Source: Phycisphaerae bacterium (GTDB taxonomy: Bacteria; Planctomycetota; Phycisphaerae; UBA1845). From it: DNA of 56,610 nt. The position numbers and the translations under genes are program-made. Positions within the stretch are counted from its first letter, which is position 1. Each line of letters begins with the position of its first letter. The notes beneath the pieces are model-generated. The model did not search any database. It saw only the letters and a list, made by a program, of their open reading frames with translations, and was not told where the DNA came from. Below, in pieces: positions 8,395 to 16,094 of this stretch. The DNA lies in the NCBI GenBank assembly GCA_029260115.1, contig JAJDDW010000078.1, forward strand, positions 1 to 56,610, in the 5' to 3' direction.

Positions 8395-9489
8395 CTATTG
8401 GCTATTTTGATTACGGATTTTCTTGAACGCGTTCGCTAGGTCTTGCTGACGGCGCTGTTGCAAATCTTGTGGCAATTCGTCGAAGCCTATTAGCCATTCT
8501 ATGGTGGTTCCGTCTTTGAGGGGGACGATTATTTTACCCGCATAGCCACTCCGCATCGGGCCATCTTGCGCTGGCTCTATGGTAGCTGTGGCGGATGATT
8601 CTTTGGGGTCAAAGAAGACCACGCCCTGCGGTGTGAGCAAATAACCCAGACCAGTGTAGGCGGCGATTCTTTCTAGTACGCGCTCGGCTGTTTCATCTAC
8701 TACGTTTACGGAAAATCGCTGCTGCATGTGCTGCGGTAAACAAGCTAACGCGGCTGGTTCTGCTTTCACGGTTACGCCAACGGCTTGGCCTAGGGCTTGC
8801 AATGCGTCGATCAAAGGCCGGCCATTGTACTTGAGCGTGATGCGCATTTGTAACTGACGGCGAAGCTGTTGATCGAACGACCCTACGACCACGACTTGAT
8901 CCTCTAACCACCAAGACCAACCTAGCTGGTCACACGCTACCTGCAACACTTGGTCGCCGCTGCCGGGGCCTATGGTTCGTAGCGCTGAGGCTAAATCGTC
9001 CCATGCGCCAGCGGAAGCTACTCTTATTTGCACGATAGATTTGAGCGATTCTAGTGACGCCTTATCGACACCGGGCGTTAGCGCAGTTAATCGTTGCAAC
9101 AATTCCAACTCCGACCACGTGGGCGGTCTACCTAGTTCATAAATTGCTTGCAGCGGTACGATTTCTATGTTTCGTTCGTGTACTTCGAAGGTCATACCTA
9201 ATGGGCCAAACAGTTTTTTTAACCCTTCTCTGAGCGGTAAATTTGCAATGTCCACACGTTCAATGATCGTATCGCGTCCATGGGGGACTAGGGCCATGAC
9301 TTCAGGGGACATGCGAATGGTGACGCCGGTCTGCTGGATAATCTTATCCATGGCATCTGCTAGGCGAACTTTGTCTAGGGTGATGCGGGCTGGCTCGTCT
9401 AGCGCCTGCTCGATCAACGAACGCGTCGCCTGCGTTGCTGAAACAACGCTGGTGAATAAACAGAGAAATATTAATATATTGACTTTCAT
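8395..9489 (-). CDS. Secreted STN/secretin N-domain-like protein
   Basis: The 364 residues begin MKVNILIFLCLFTSVVSA, a clear signal peptide, so ATG 9489 is preferred over the upstream GTG at 9510. The part after it (ITLDKVRLADAMDKIIQQTGV...VDIANLPLREGLKKLFGPLGMTFEV) has the hallmark of STN/secretin short N-terminal domains: 'L..AL..I..QTG' followed by 'L...L...GL.Y'. A second similar unit appears later (LIDALQALGQAVGVTVKAEP...ERIAAYTGLGYLL). Periplasmic. It lies downstream of an ECF sigma/anti-sigma pair in the same direction and may be part of that signalling unit or its target. No outer-membrane barrel is present. Confidence 0.65.
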   Translation of the reverse strand: MKVNILIFLCLFTSVVSATQATRSLIEQALDEPARITLDKVRLADAMDKIIQQTGVTIRMSPEVMALVPHGRDTIIERVDIANLPLREGLKKLFGPLGMTFEVHERNIEIVPLQAIYELGRPPTWSELELLQRLTALTPGVDKASLESLKSIVQIRVASAGAWDDLASALRTIGPGSGDQVLQVACDQLGWSWWLEDQVVVVGSFDQQLRRQLQMRITLKYNGRPLIDALQALGQAVGVTVKAEPAALACLPQHMQQRFSVNVVDETAERVLERIAAYTGLGYLLTPQGVVFFDPKESSATATIEPAQDGPMRSGYAGKIIVPLKDGTTIEWLIGFDELPQDLQQRRQQDLANAFKKIRNQNSQ

Positions 9490-9570
9490 AACTTGCATTC
9501 CATTATACACGTGCGGTTCATCCTTTTTAGTGATCTCGGACTGACAACACTTATTTCAAACGCCATTCCT

Positions 9571-10224
9571 CTACAGCGGCGGCGCGGGCGCATGGTCAGA
9601 AGCCATCGATTCTGCACCTACGGAAACAAAAGAGATACGTGACCGATTATTTGCGGTATCGTCTACCGCGATCGGCTCTCTACGAAACGATACCAAGGCT
9701 ACTGCGCTATCCAATGAGGGACGATGATTCGCCTGAATCGCAGGGCCAATTGAGACAATCGACGTCGGCGCGTTTGCGAGTTCTTGCCAAGGCACCATGG
9801 TCACCACAAGCGTAATGGCGGCCGCTGCGGCTAACGGCATCGCCGCTGATAGCCAACGAAATCGAGCCGGTCGAACATCGGCGTTCGACGCAATCTTTTG
9901 TAGCACGTCCTGCGTGAAATCTTCTTCGGCCCACGATGTTGGCAACTTGGTCGCGTTTTGAATTAATGCATCAACGCGATCGAGATTTGCGTCGTCGTAT
10001 GCACAAGTTATTCGATCTTGAATCGTTTGTTGAAACGTCACCCAGTCAATGTCCACCGCCTCGTCCCGGATCGATTGGACTAGCTCGTCCACATCCTGCA
10101 TCGCTTCCATATCGCTTAGATGCTGCCCAAAAATTTGTCGCTGCGCCTGCGTAAGCGGTTCATTCAACGCGCGAGAGGCCAGGAATTCTGGGTCATTCGG
10201 GTTGTATTTGTCTTCTGTGGACAT
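9571..10224 (-). CDS. Putative anti-sigma factor, single membrane segment
   Basis: The 217-residue protein has a charged helical N-terminal part (about 1-120), one hydrophobic segment (about 124-146, WLSAAMPLAAAAAITLVVTM) and a Ser/Pro-rich extracytoplasmic tail of about 70 residues. This layout, and its position 21 bases after an ECF sigma gene, is that of a transmembrane anti-sigma factor. It lacks the HxxxCxxC zinc motif of ZAS-type anti-sigmas, so it would belong to another class. Role inferred from context. Confidence 0.6.
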   Translation of the reverse strand: MSTEDKYNPNDPEFLASRALNEPLTQAQRQIFGQHLSDMEAMQDVDELVQSIRDEAVDIDWVTFQQTIQDRITCAYDDANLDRVDALIQNATKLPTSWAEEDFTQDVLQKIASNADVRPARFRWLSAAMPLAAAAAITLVVTMVPWQELANAPTSIVSIGPAIQANHRPSLDSAVALVSFRREPIAVDDTANNRSRISFVSVGAESMASDHAPAPPL

Positions 10225-10245
10225 TAGCTTATCTCACCGCTCGCT

Positions 10246-10830
10246 TCATAACTGGTCTGACAACAACGCTCGCAATTTTTTTCTCGCCTGAAACACATTC
10301 CATTTCACTAGCTCGACGGAACATTCAACAATCTCAGCTACCTGCTTTTGCGGCAGCCCTTCAACACTGAACAAAATCAGTGACAGCGCCTGCTTTTCCG
10401 GCAGCGTCGCGATGGCCTCGCGCACTAAGCGGTGCATCTCTTGTCCCTGCTCAACGTCGACATCGTCTGGGGCGACGAGTCGAAACTTTGTGGCAGGGTC
10501 CGGCGCGTCCGTAACTGTCGAGAAATCTCCGTCTAGCGATACGGCTTTTCGAAGGCTTCGTGCGCGTCGGAAATTTAGCGACAGATTTCCAACGATTCGC
10601 AACAACCAAGAGCCGAACTTGTCGGCGTCTTCCAACTGTCCCAAGCTACGAAACGCTTTCACGAAGGCGTCCTGAGCGACGTCGCTGGCGTCTTCTATAT
10701 TATTGAGGAGTCGATAAGCGACCGAGACGGCCCGGCGTTGATACGCGCGAACAAGCTCCGCGAAGGCGTCCGCATCCCCCCCCTGCGCTTTGTTGACCGT
10801 GGCTCGCTCTGACGCTTTTGACTCATCCAA
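10246..10830 (-). CDS. ECF-type RNA polymerase sigma factor
   Basis: The 194 residues include region 2 (FAELVRAYQRRAVSVAYRLL...DVAQDAFVKAFRSL...FGSWLLRIVGNLSLNFRR, about 20-95) and region 4 (LPEKQALSLILFSVEGLPQKQVAEIVECSVELVKWNVFQARKKL, about 145-190), with no regions 1 or 3, as in sigma-70 group 4. The frame's only credible start is TTG at 10830, with GGAG about 11 bases upstream. First gene of a sigma/anti-sigma/STN protein operon. It probably directs its own operon in response to an envelope signal. Confidence 0.9.
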   Translation of the reverse strand: MDESKASERATVNKAQGGDADAFAELVRAYQRRAVSVAYRLLNNIEDASDVAQDAFVKAFRSLGQLEDADKFGSWLLRIVGNLSLNFRRARSLRKAVSLDGDFSTVTDAPDPATKFRLVAPDDVDVEQGQEMHRLVREAIATLPEKQALSLILFSVEGLPQKQVAEIVECSVELVKWNVFQARKKLRALLSDQL

Positions 10831-11271
10831 TTCGTCGCGACTCCATCGTCTTCTATGGTATTAGACACGCGAATGCCTTGGCCGTTAGACGTTATTTGTT
10901 GATTCCATTCCTAAATCTTATCTGCATTAGCCGCACTTGAAGAGCCTTGGCGTCCGAAAACTGGCTCTAGGTGTCCGTAATCACGCATGTTAGCCCGTTT
11001 GTGAGCATATGTGAATCCGCGTGTGCCTGATTAACTTGTGGCATGGGTTCATTATTGGGTAACAGACCAAGGGTAAGCTGGGGCTTACCCATGCCACCCT
11101 GGAAAATGCACTTCGAAGTTTATGCCAGCTGGGGGGATTATTTCGATGGACTGCTTAGCCACCCCAAGGCGGCGTGCGCCAAACTTGTGATTTTTACAAA
11201 GTTTTAGACCAGACGTACAGTATTCGCGAATTGTTGTCTGCGCTGACGTGTACGAATGATTGATACACCAT
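10831..11271. other. Intergenic region between divergent sigma and panC genes
   Basis: These 441 bases hold the promoters of both divergent units and a nested REP-like palindrome at 11038-11098. No coding sequence, RNA gene or consensus sigma-70 promoter stands out by eye. Confidence 0.5.
11038..11098. repeat. Nested REP-like palindrome
   Basis: Outer arms GTGGCATGGGT (11038-11048) and ACCCATGCCAC (11087-11097) are perfectly complementary. Inside is a second hairpin GGGTAAGC-TGGG-GCTTACCC (11071-11090) that shares the right arm, so two alternative folds are possible. The core GGCATG...CATGCC relates it to the RAYT-linked palindromes at 7561, 8280 and 49015. Confidence 0.5.
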
Positions 11272-12126
11272 ATGGAACTAATACACGAAATTGATCCGTG
11301 CCGCTTGGCTATCACTAACCTACGCCGAAAAGGAAAACGGGTGGGGCTGGTTCCCACGATGGGTGCGCTTCACACTGGCCATCTATCGCTGGTCAGGACA
11401 GCTCGTGATATGTGCGACGCTGTCGCGGTCTCTATTTTCGTGAACCCTACACAATTTAGCCCGGGCGAGGATTATGACGCTTATCCGAAAACGATGGAAT
11501 CCGATCTTGAGGCCTGCCGTTTGGAAGGGGTAGATTTCGTTTTCTCACCGAGTGTAATCGCGATGTATCCAGGCGATGCGGATCAGACGAGCGTCCACGT
11601 AGCAGGGATAACCGAAGGTTTATGCGGCGCTAGCCGGCCTGGACATTTTGATGGCGTGACAACCGTTGTGAATAAACTATTCAACATTATCCCCGCAGAT
11701 GTGGCTTACTTTGGTGAGAAGGACTATCAGCAACTGATGGTGATAAAACGTATGGTTGACGATCTTAACCTGCCGATTGAGATTGTTGGCTGTCCGATCG
11801 TTCGGGAGCAGGATGGGCTGGCGATGTCCTCTCGCAATGCCTATTTGAGTGGCCAGCAGAGGGAGCAGGCGCTTTGCCTGAGCCGGTCGCTGATGGCTGC
11901 TACGGAGGAAATCGCATCAGGTGTGGTTGACATAGATGGGCTTTGTGATGGCATTCGGGAGGCCATCCTGGGCGCGGGGCCGGTAGAGATAGATTATGTC
12001 GAGATTGTCGACGCATTCACACTTACGCCCCTGCGAGAATTTGATAGGCCAGCTCGAATATGCTTGGCGGTGCGTATTGGCCGGTGTCGCCTGATTGATA
12101 ATGTCGGCGTGGACGTACCTTTGTGA
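11272..12126 (+). CDS. panC: Pantothenate synthetase (pantoate-beta-alanine ligase)
   Basis: PanC joins pantoate and beta-alanine using ATP via a pantoyl-adenylate, making pantothenate for coenzyme A. From ATG 11272 it has 284 residues, the usual length; a TTG four codons earlier is less likely. Motifs: VPTMGALHTGHLSLV with the HIGH-like HTGH at 34-37, FVNPTQF, RPGHFDGVTTVV, FGEKDYQQL and the KMSKS-like LAMSSRNAYL. Cytosolic homodimer. It is followed 56 bases later by lgt, likely co-transcribed. Confidence 0.96.
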   Translation: MELIHEIDPCRLAITNLRRKGKRVGLVPTMGALHTGHLSLVRTARDMCDAVAVSIFVNPTQFSPGEDYDAYPKTMESDLEACRLEGVDFVFSPSVIAMYPGDADQTSVHVAGITEGLCGASRPGHFDGVTTVVNKLFNIIPADVAYFGEKDYQQLMVIKRMVDDLNLPIEIVGCPIVREQDGLAMSSRNAYLSGQQREQALCLSRSLMAATEEIASGVVDIDGLCDGIREAILGAGPVEIDYVEIVDAFTLTPLREFDRPARICLAVRIGRCRLIDNVGVDVPL

Positions 12127-12182
12127 TCCGCTTACTATAACGTGAGTACCCGATATCTTTGTTTTATTAAGAAGTTTATTAT

Positions 12183-13430
12183 ATGCATCCTGAATTGTTT
12201 ACTGTTCCGATTTTGGACGTCTCGGTCAAGACATACGGCTTCTTTTTGACGGTTGGCTTTCTCTCGGCTGTCTGGTTTGCGATGCGGCGGGCGCATCGTG
12301 TGGGGGCTAACCCGGACCGCGTGCTGGATGCTTCATTCCTATCGCTGGTATTCGGGGTGGGCGGCGCTCGGCTGTTTTATGTCATGCACTACTGGCAGAC
12401 CGATTTCGCTTTTCGCGATAACAAATTTTTCGCAGCTATCGATATTCGCGAAGGCGGGCTGGAATTTCTCGGCGGGTTGATCGGGGCCGTGGTTGCGGTA
12501 TGTAGCTATCTTTGGATGAAAAAACTTTCCATTCGTTTGTACCTCGACATTCTGGCACCCGCGACGATGTGGGGGCTGGGCTTTGGTCGACTGGGGTGCT
12601 TTTTTAATGGATGTTGTTTCGGCGGACTTTGCCTGACACCTGGACAAACCGTGCCCCAATATCAATGGGCGGTTCAGTTTCCATATGGCAGCCCGGCTCA
12701 TTCGCGTCAATGGGAAGAACGGAAATTGAGTGTCCCGGCGGAGCTTATTACGACCAGCAGCGCGGGTAGTCATTTGCTCCCGGCTTCTATTCTTAACATG
12801 CCGATCGAAAAGCGAGAGAAGCCCAGACTCGACGTGCAGCGACTTGAAGAGGCCTTGGCTGAGGCGAAACGTAGCGATCCTGACGGTGAAGACACGCGAA
12901 AGATTGCTGCCAAACTTAAACAAGCAAAGGTGAAGCTCCGCTCGGTTGGTCAGGCGTTGCAACTTGCTCAGCTTGAATTGGCTCAACGATATCCTTCTCG
13001 ACAACATCCCGAGCGTGGGTCTTCTGTGACCGAGCTACAACAGCTCGCTCAAACAAGTTTGTCATTGCCGGTGCATCCGACGCAGCTCTATTCATCTATT
13101 CACGCTTTTATTCTATCAGGATTACTGTCTGCGATATTTTATATTCGCAAGCGTCACGGGCTTGTCATTATCCTCATGTTCATCATGTATCCGATAGCTA
13201 GAATTCCGCTGGAACTTATTCGGGTGGACAACCCGCCGGATGTCGCGGGCTTCTTAACTATCTCGCAGTTTGTCAGCTTAGTGATGACTACGATTGGGCT
13301 AATTTTTGTATTGTTACTTTATAAAATGTTGCCCGAACAATCTCCGATGGTAGCTAGAGAGATGAAAGAGATGGCAATTGCTGCGGCGGAGTTGGAAGCT
13401 TTGGAAAAAAGCGAAGGACAACGCGCGTAG
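12183..13430 (+). CDS. lgt: Prolipoprotein diacylglyceryl transferase with a large insertion
   Basis: Lgt transfers diacylglycerol from phosphatidylglycerol to the lipobox Cys of prelipoproteins in the inner membrane. Seen: N-terminal YGFFLTVGFL, GGLEFLGGLIG (91-101), the signature GFGRLGCFFNGCC (133-145, with R136 and N142), HPTQLYSS (298-305) and RIPLELIR (340-347) followed by a terminal membrane segment. The protein has 415 residues against about 290 in E. coli; the excess is a charged, partly coiled-coil segment (about 172-295). In the E. coli motif a His precedes the GG of this loop; here the position is Leu (EFLGG). It supports the lipoproteins encoded elsewhere in the window. Confidence 0.92.
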   Translation: MHPELFTVPILDVSVKTYGFFLTVGFLSAVWFAMRRAHRVGANPDRVLDASFLSLVFGVGGARLFYVMHYWQTDFAFRDNKFFAAIDIREGGLEFLGGLIGAVVAVCSYLWMKKLSIRLYLDILAPATMWGLGFGRLGCFFNGCCFGGLCLTPGQTVPQYQWAVQFPYGSPAHSRQWEERKLSVPAELITTSSAGSHLLPASILNMPIEKREKPRLDVQRLEEALAEAKRSDPDGEDTRKIAAKLKQAKVKLRSVGQALQLAQLELAQRYPSRQHPERGSSVTELQQLAQTSLSLPVHPTQLYSSIHAFILSGLLSAIFYIRKRHGLVIILMFIMYPIARIPLELIRVDNPPDVAGFLTISQFVSLVMTTIGLIFVLLLYKMLPEQSPMVAREMKEMAIAAAELEALEKSEGQRA

Positions 13431-13519
13431 CGGGTTTGGCTTATATTTTTACGCACATTGACATTCAATTACTGCGTAAGCCACTGCGTGCGACTCGCGT
13501 TGCACACGTCGATGATCTA

Positions 13520-13595
13520 GGCAGGCCAACCCTCCACCAGTAGGCGAAAGAACGACTTGCCCTACGTACTGGATTCCCGCCTGCGCGAGAATGAC
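13520..13595. repeat. Two adjacent dispersed repeats
   Basis: 13520-13566 (core CAGTAGGCGAAAGAACGAC) is about 80 percent identical by eye to 56451-56498. 13569-13595 (CTGGATTCCCGCCTGCGCGA) belongs to the widespread GC-palindromic 'tggattcccgcctgcgcgggaatgac' class and matches 37420-37443 in inverse orientation. Confidence 0.55.
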
Positions 13596-13637
13596 TAGGG
13601 ACTTAGACCCACATTAACATCTGAAGACCGCGCAAGC

Positions 13638-13662
13638 TCCCGATGAGTCGGGATTTTATTTT
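13638..13662 (+). terminator. Rho-independent terminator
   Basis: TCCCGA (13638-13643), loop TGAG, TCGGGA (13648-13653), then TTTTATTTT. It follows the panC-lgt unit by about 200 bases and also lies close to the end of the minus-strand 13-gene run. Confidence 0.65.
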
Positions 13663-13720
13663 GCATGCGGCTCGTTTGGCGAGTATTGACGCGACACATT
13701 CTTGTTGACTGGTGACAGAA

Positions 13721-14911
13721 TTAATCTGGGGCTGGCGGGGTTGGTTCTTCCTGATCATCTGGGGTATTCTCTTCTACGGGCACCGAAGGATCGAACGGTT
13801 CCTCTGCTTCGGGTAGGCTTCCAAGCGACTCGGCGGATGCTAACGGCACAGCTAATTCAATGGCCCCGCCGTCACGGGACAATCTTATTTGTAAATCCTG
13901 ACCAGCGGGGATCATGTATATTTGCTTGGCTAAGTCGGCATAATTTCGCAGGTTGGAACCATTTATCGCTTCAATTATGTCACCCGGCAGCACGCCAGCA
14001 TCTCGCATGGGTGAAGGGTCCGCAATCGATTGAACTACAACGCCAACGCCGGGAACACTGCGTACTTGTATGCCGAGCCAGCCGCGTTGGAATGAAACGC
14101 CGGCCATGAGCTGGGGGACGATGAGTTTTATGCGTGACTCTGGAACGAGAAAACCAACGCCGCAGTCGTACATATCCACGCCGGCTAATTCTCCAGCCCG
14201 CTGGGCCATGGGCACGGCGATGCCAATTACTCGGCCAAACACATCGCACACAGGGCCACCGTAATTGGCGGGTGAAAGTTTTGCGTCGGTTTGGATGGCA
14301 TTACCTTGCATTCGATTTTTTGCACTGATGACACCGACCGTCACTGAAGGTTCCCGGCCACCAAACCCTAGGCCTAATGCGATCGCCCACTCACCGACCT
14401 GAACATCTTCATCCCTTCGCCATGTAGGTAGCGGCAAACCATCGGCGTCCACTTTGAGCAGGGCTAACTTTCGCACATGGTCACGAGCGACTAAGTCCGC
14501 AGCTAAACGCCGCCCATCTGGTAGCGTGACGGAAATAAGGGCAGGCTCTCTCGCAAAATTGAAGCTGCTTGTGAGGATGTATCCGTCGCGGGAATAAACG
14601 ATGCCTGTCGCTGGGCCATCTGCGATGACAAAGCCGGAGCCTAACGTATCGCGAAACGGATTTTGCAATCGTCTCTTACCTTTTTTGATGTCGTCATTGT
14701 CCAGGTTTAACTGCGCCCCGGGCTGCGTACCGCCTACGGTGTCGATGCGCACGAGATAAGATTTCATCGAAGCCGCGACGTTGCGAAATGTCTGTTGCGT
14801 AGCCATCAACAAAGCCGTGTCGTCATCAGCTTTTTTCTGCGCATCAGCGTAGGCTGATGGCGATTGGCAACTTATCAATAACAATAGGATTAGTATGGTC
14901 CGGGGATTCAT
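13721..14911 (-). CDS. HtrA-like pseudoprotease with PDZ domain (no catalytic triad)
   Basis: A signal peptide (1-22), a trypsin-fold domain (about 85-270) and a PDZ domain (about 275-355) precede an acidic Pro-rich tail (366-396). The fold signatures are clear (LGSGFVI, GYILTSSFNF, KLALLKV, ALGLGFG, NYGGPV, GRVIGI), but each catalytic position is changed: His to F117, Asp to K148, Ser to Y217. It cannot be an active serine protease and is probably a substrate-binding or regulatory partner. The start overlaps the stop of the preceding gene by four bases (ATGA), indicating coupling. Last gene of the 13-gene run. Confidence 0.85.
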   Translation of the reverse strand: MNPRTILILLLLISCQSPSAYADAQKKADDDTALLMATQQTFRNVAASMKSYLVRIDTVGGTQPGAQLNLDNDDIKKGKRRLQNPFRDTLGSGFVIADGPATGIVYSRDGYILTSSFNFAREPALISVTLPDGRRLAADLVARDHVRKLALLKVDADGLPLPTWRRDEDVQVGEWAIALGLGFGGREPSVTVGVISAKNRMQGNAIQTDAKLSPANYGGPVCDVFGRVIGIAVPMAQRAGELAGVDMYDCGVGFLVPESRIKLIVPQLMAGVSFQRGWLGIQVRSVPGVGVVVQSIADPSPMRDAGVLPGDIIEAINGSNLRNYADLAKQIYMIPAGQDLQIRLSRDGGAIELAVPLASAESLGSLPEAEEPFDPSVPVEENTPDDQEEPTPPAPD

Positions 14912-15975
14912 GGCTGAGTCTTTGCCTCTGGCGGTTCGATATGGATCGTCAAAATACTTCGCTTTCGCCGGATGATTAGCTCAATCGATTCCGCTGGGTC
15001 TCTGGCCTTGATGCGCTTGTCGAACTCTGATACATCAGAAACTTCGTGATCGTTTACCGATAAAATCAAGTCGTCTTTTCGAAGGCCTGCACGCTTAGCC
15101 GGTGAATTTCTGACTACGCGATCGACAAAAGGAAGCACCGTGCGAAAGCCTGTGTGGCTGATGCGTATGCCTGGGTCGAAAGGCTCGACGACTGGTTTTG
15201 TGATAAGCTCGCGCGTGCCATCCGGAGACGCTTGCGTGGCTTGCAGGTAAAAATCGGCTAGGACGTCGTAGGGGATCGCATAGTTGAGGTGGGTGTGTGT
15301 TCGGTTGGAGATCACCAATCGGCCTATCATACCTACCAATTCACCTTGCAAATTAACCATGACACTTCCGGGGCTGCCGGGATTGCTGGTAATGGCGTCG
15401 ATGAGCAATACGTCGCCGGTGTAGCGAAAGTCTTTGGACCGTCGCCGTGCGTCTAGGCGCGTGCGGGCGGAGAAAACGCCGTGGGCAAGTGACATTTGTT
15501 CAGCGCCATCAGCTATCTTAAAGGGGTTGCCCGCCGACACGATCCAATCGCCGGGGAGCAGCGGGTGGTGGCATGATTCCGATGGCAACTCTTGGCAAGA
15601 GAAATCATAATGGGGTAGTGGGCCAATGGGTTTATTTTTTGTCGATGCATCTGCGTCGTCAGGCCATTTCAATTTTAACAAAGCTAGCTGTTGGTCGGTA
15701 TCGCGTTTAATCAGCTCAGCTTCAAAACGCTGGCCATTGGCGGTGACCGCACGAATACGATCGCCCGAAATTATAAGCGATAGGACAGTGACGATGTATC
15801 CGTCTTCCGAGGCGATGATGCCCGTACCGTATCCCACCTGTTGCCCTGCACCTAAACCATAAAGTTTTACGGCACGCTGTTGGGCGGTTTGGAAGGCATG
15901 GTCGAAACCGCCAGCGTAGGTTTTAGGCGTGAGGAGACACAAAAAAGCGCTGGACAAAAAAATTGCAAATAACAT
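14908..15975 (-). CDS. Second HtrA-like pseudoprotease with PDZ domain
   Basis: From ATG 15975 the protein (355 residues) begins MLFAIFLSSAFLCLLTPKTYA, a signal peptide. A longer frame from TTG 16113 would overlap the upstream gene by 19 bases but adds 46 residues that partly derive from a GC-palindromic repeat (16026-16053). The trypsin fold is recognisable (GYGTGIIASEDGYIV, QLALLKL, NPGSPGSVM), yet the usual His is Ser (IVTVLSLI), Asp is Gln (QQLALL) and the catalytic Ser is Pro (NPGSPGS). The C-terminal PDZ (about 245-340) includes SPAKRAGLRKDDLILSVN. It presumably works with the active HtrA-type protein encoded just upstream. Confidence 0.82.
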   Translation of the reverse strand: MLFAIFLSSAFLCLLTPKTYAGGFDHAFQTAQQRAVKLYGLGAGQQVGYGTGIIASEDGYIVTVLSLIISGDRIRAVTANGQRFEAELIKRDTDQQLALLKLKWPDDADASTKNKPIGPLPHYDFSCQELPSESCHHPLLPGDWIVSAGNPFKIADGAEQMSLAHGVFSARTRLDARRRSKDFRYTGDVLLIDAITSNPGSPGSVMVNLQGELVGMIGRLVISNRTHTHLNYAIPYDVLADFYLQATQASPDGTRELITKPVVEPFDPGIRISHTGFRTVLPFVDRVVRNSPAKRAGLRKDDLILSVNDHEVSDVSEFDKRIKARDPAESIELIIRRKRSILTIHIEPPEAKTQP

Positions 15976-16025
15976 GTTGCGCAAGACTAGGCCGTTCGGC
16001 GCTTGGAGATTCTTATGTGTTCGAA

Positions 16026-16053
16026 GCTCCGCGCGAGCTGAAGCCCGCGGCTC
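16026..16053. repeat. GC-rich palindromic repeat, copy 1
   Basis: On the minus strand this reads GAGCCGCGGGCTTCAGC then TCGCGCGGA. It matches 42653-42679 over about 26 bases with one difference, in opposite orientation. It lies in the 5' region of the second pseudoprotease gene. Confidence 0.6.
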
Positions 16054-16094
16054 GTTGGGGATGGGTTGCTTGGTTGTGTTATGCTTGTTGTAGA

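Noticed and set aside
12339..13007. 222-codon minus-strand frame inside lgt
   Set aside because: Antisense shadow of a clearly conserved gene; no domain, high Arg/Ser/His content.
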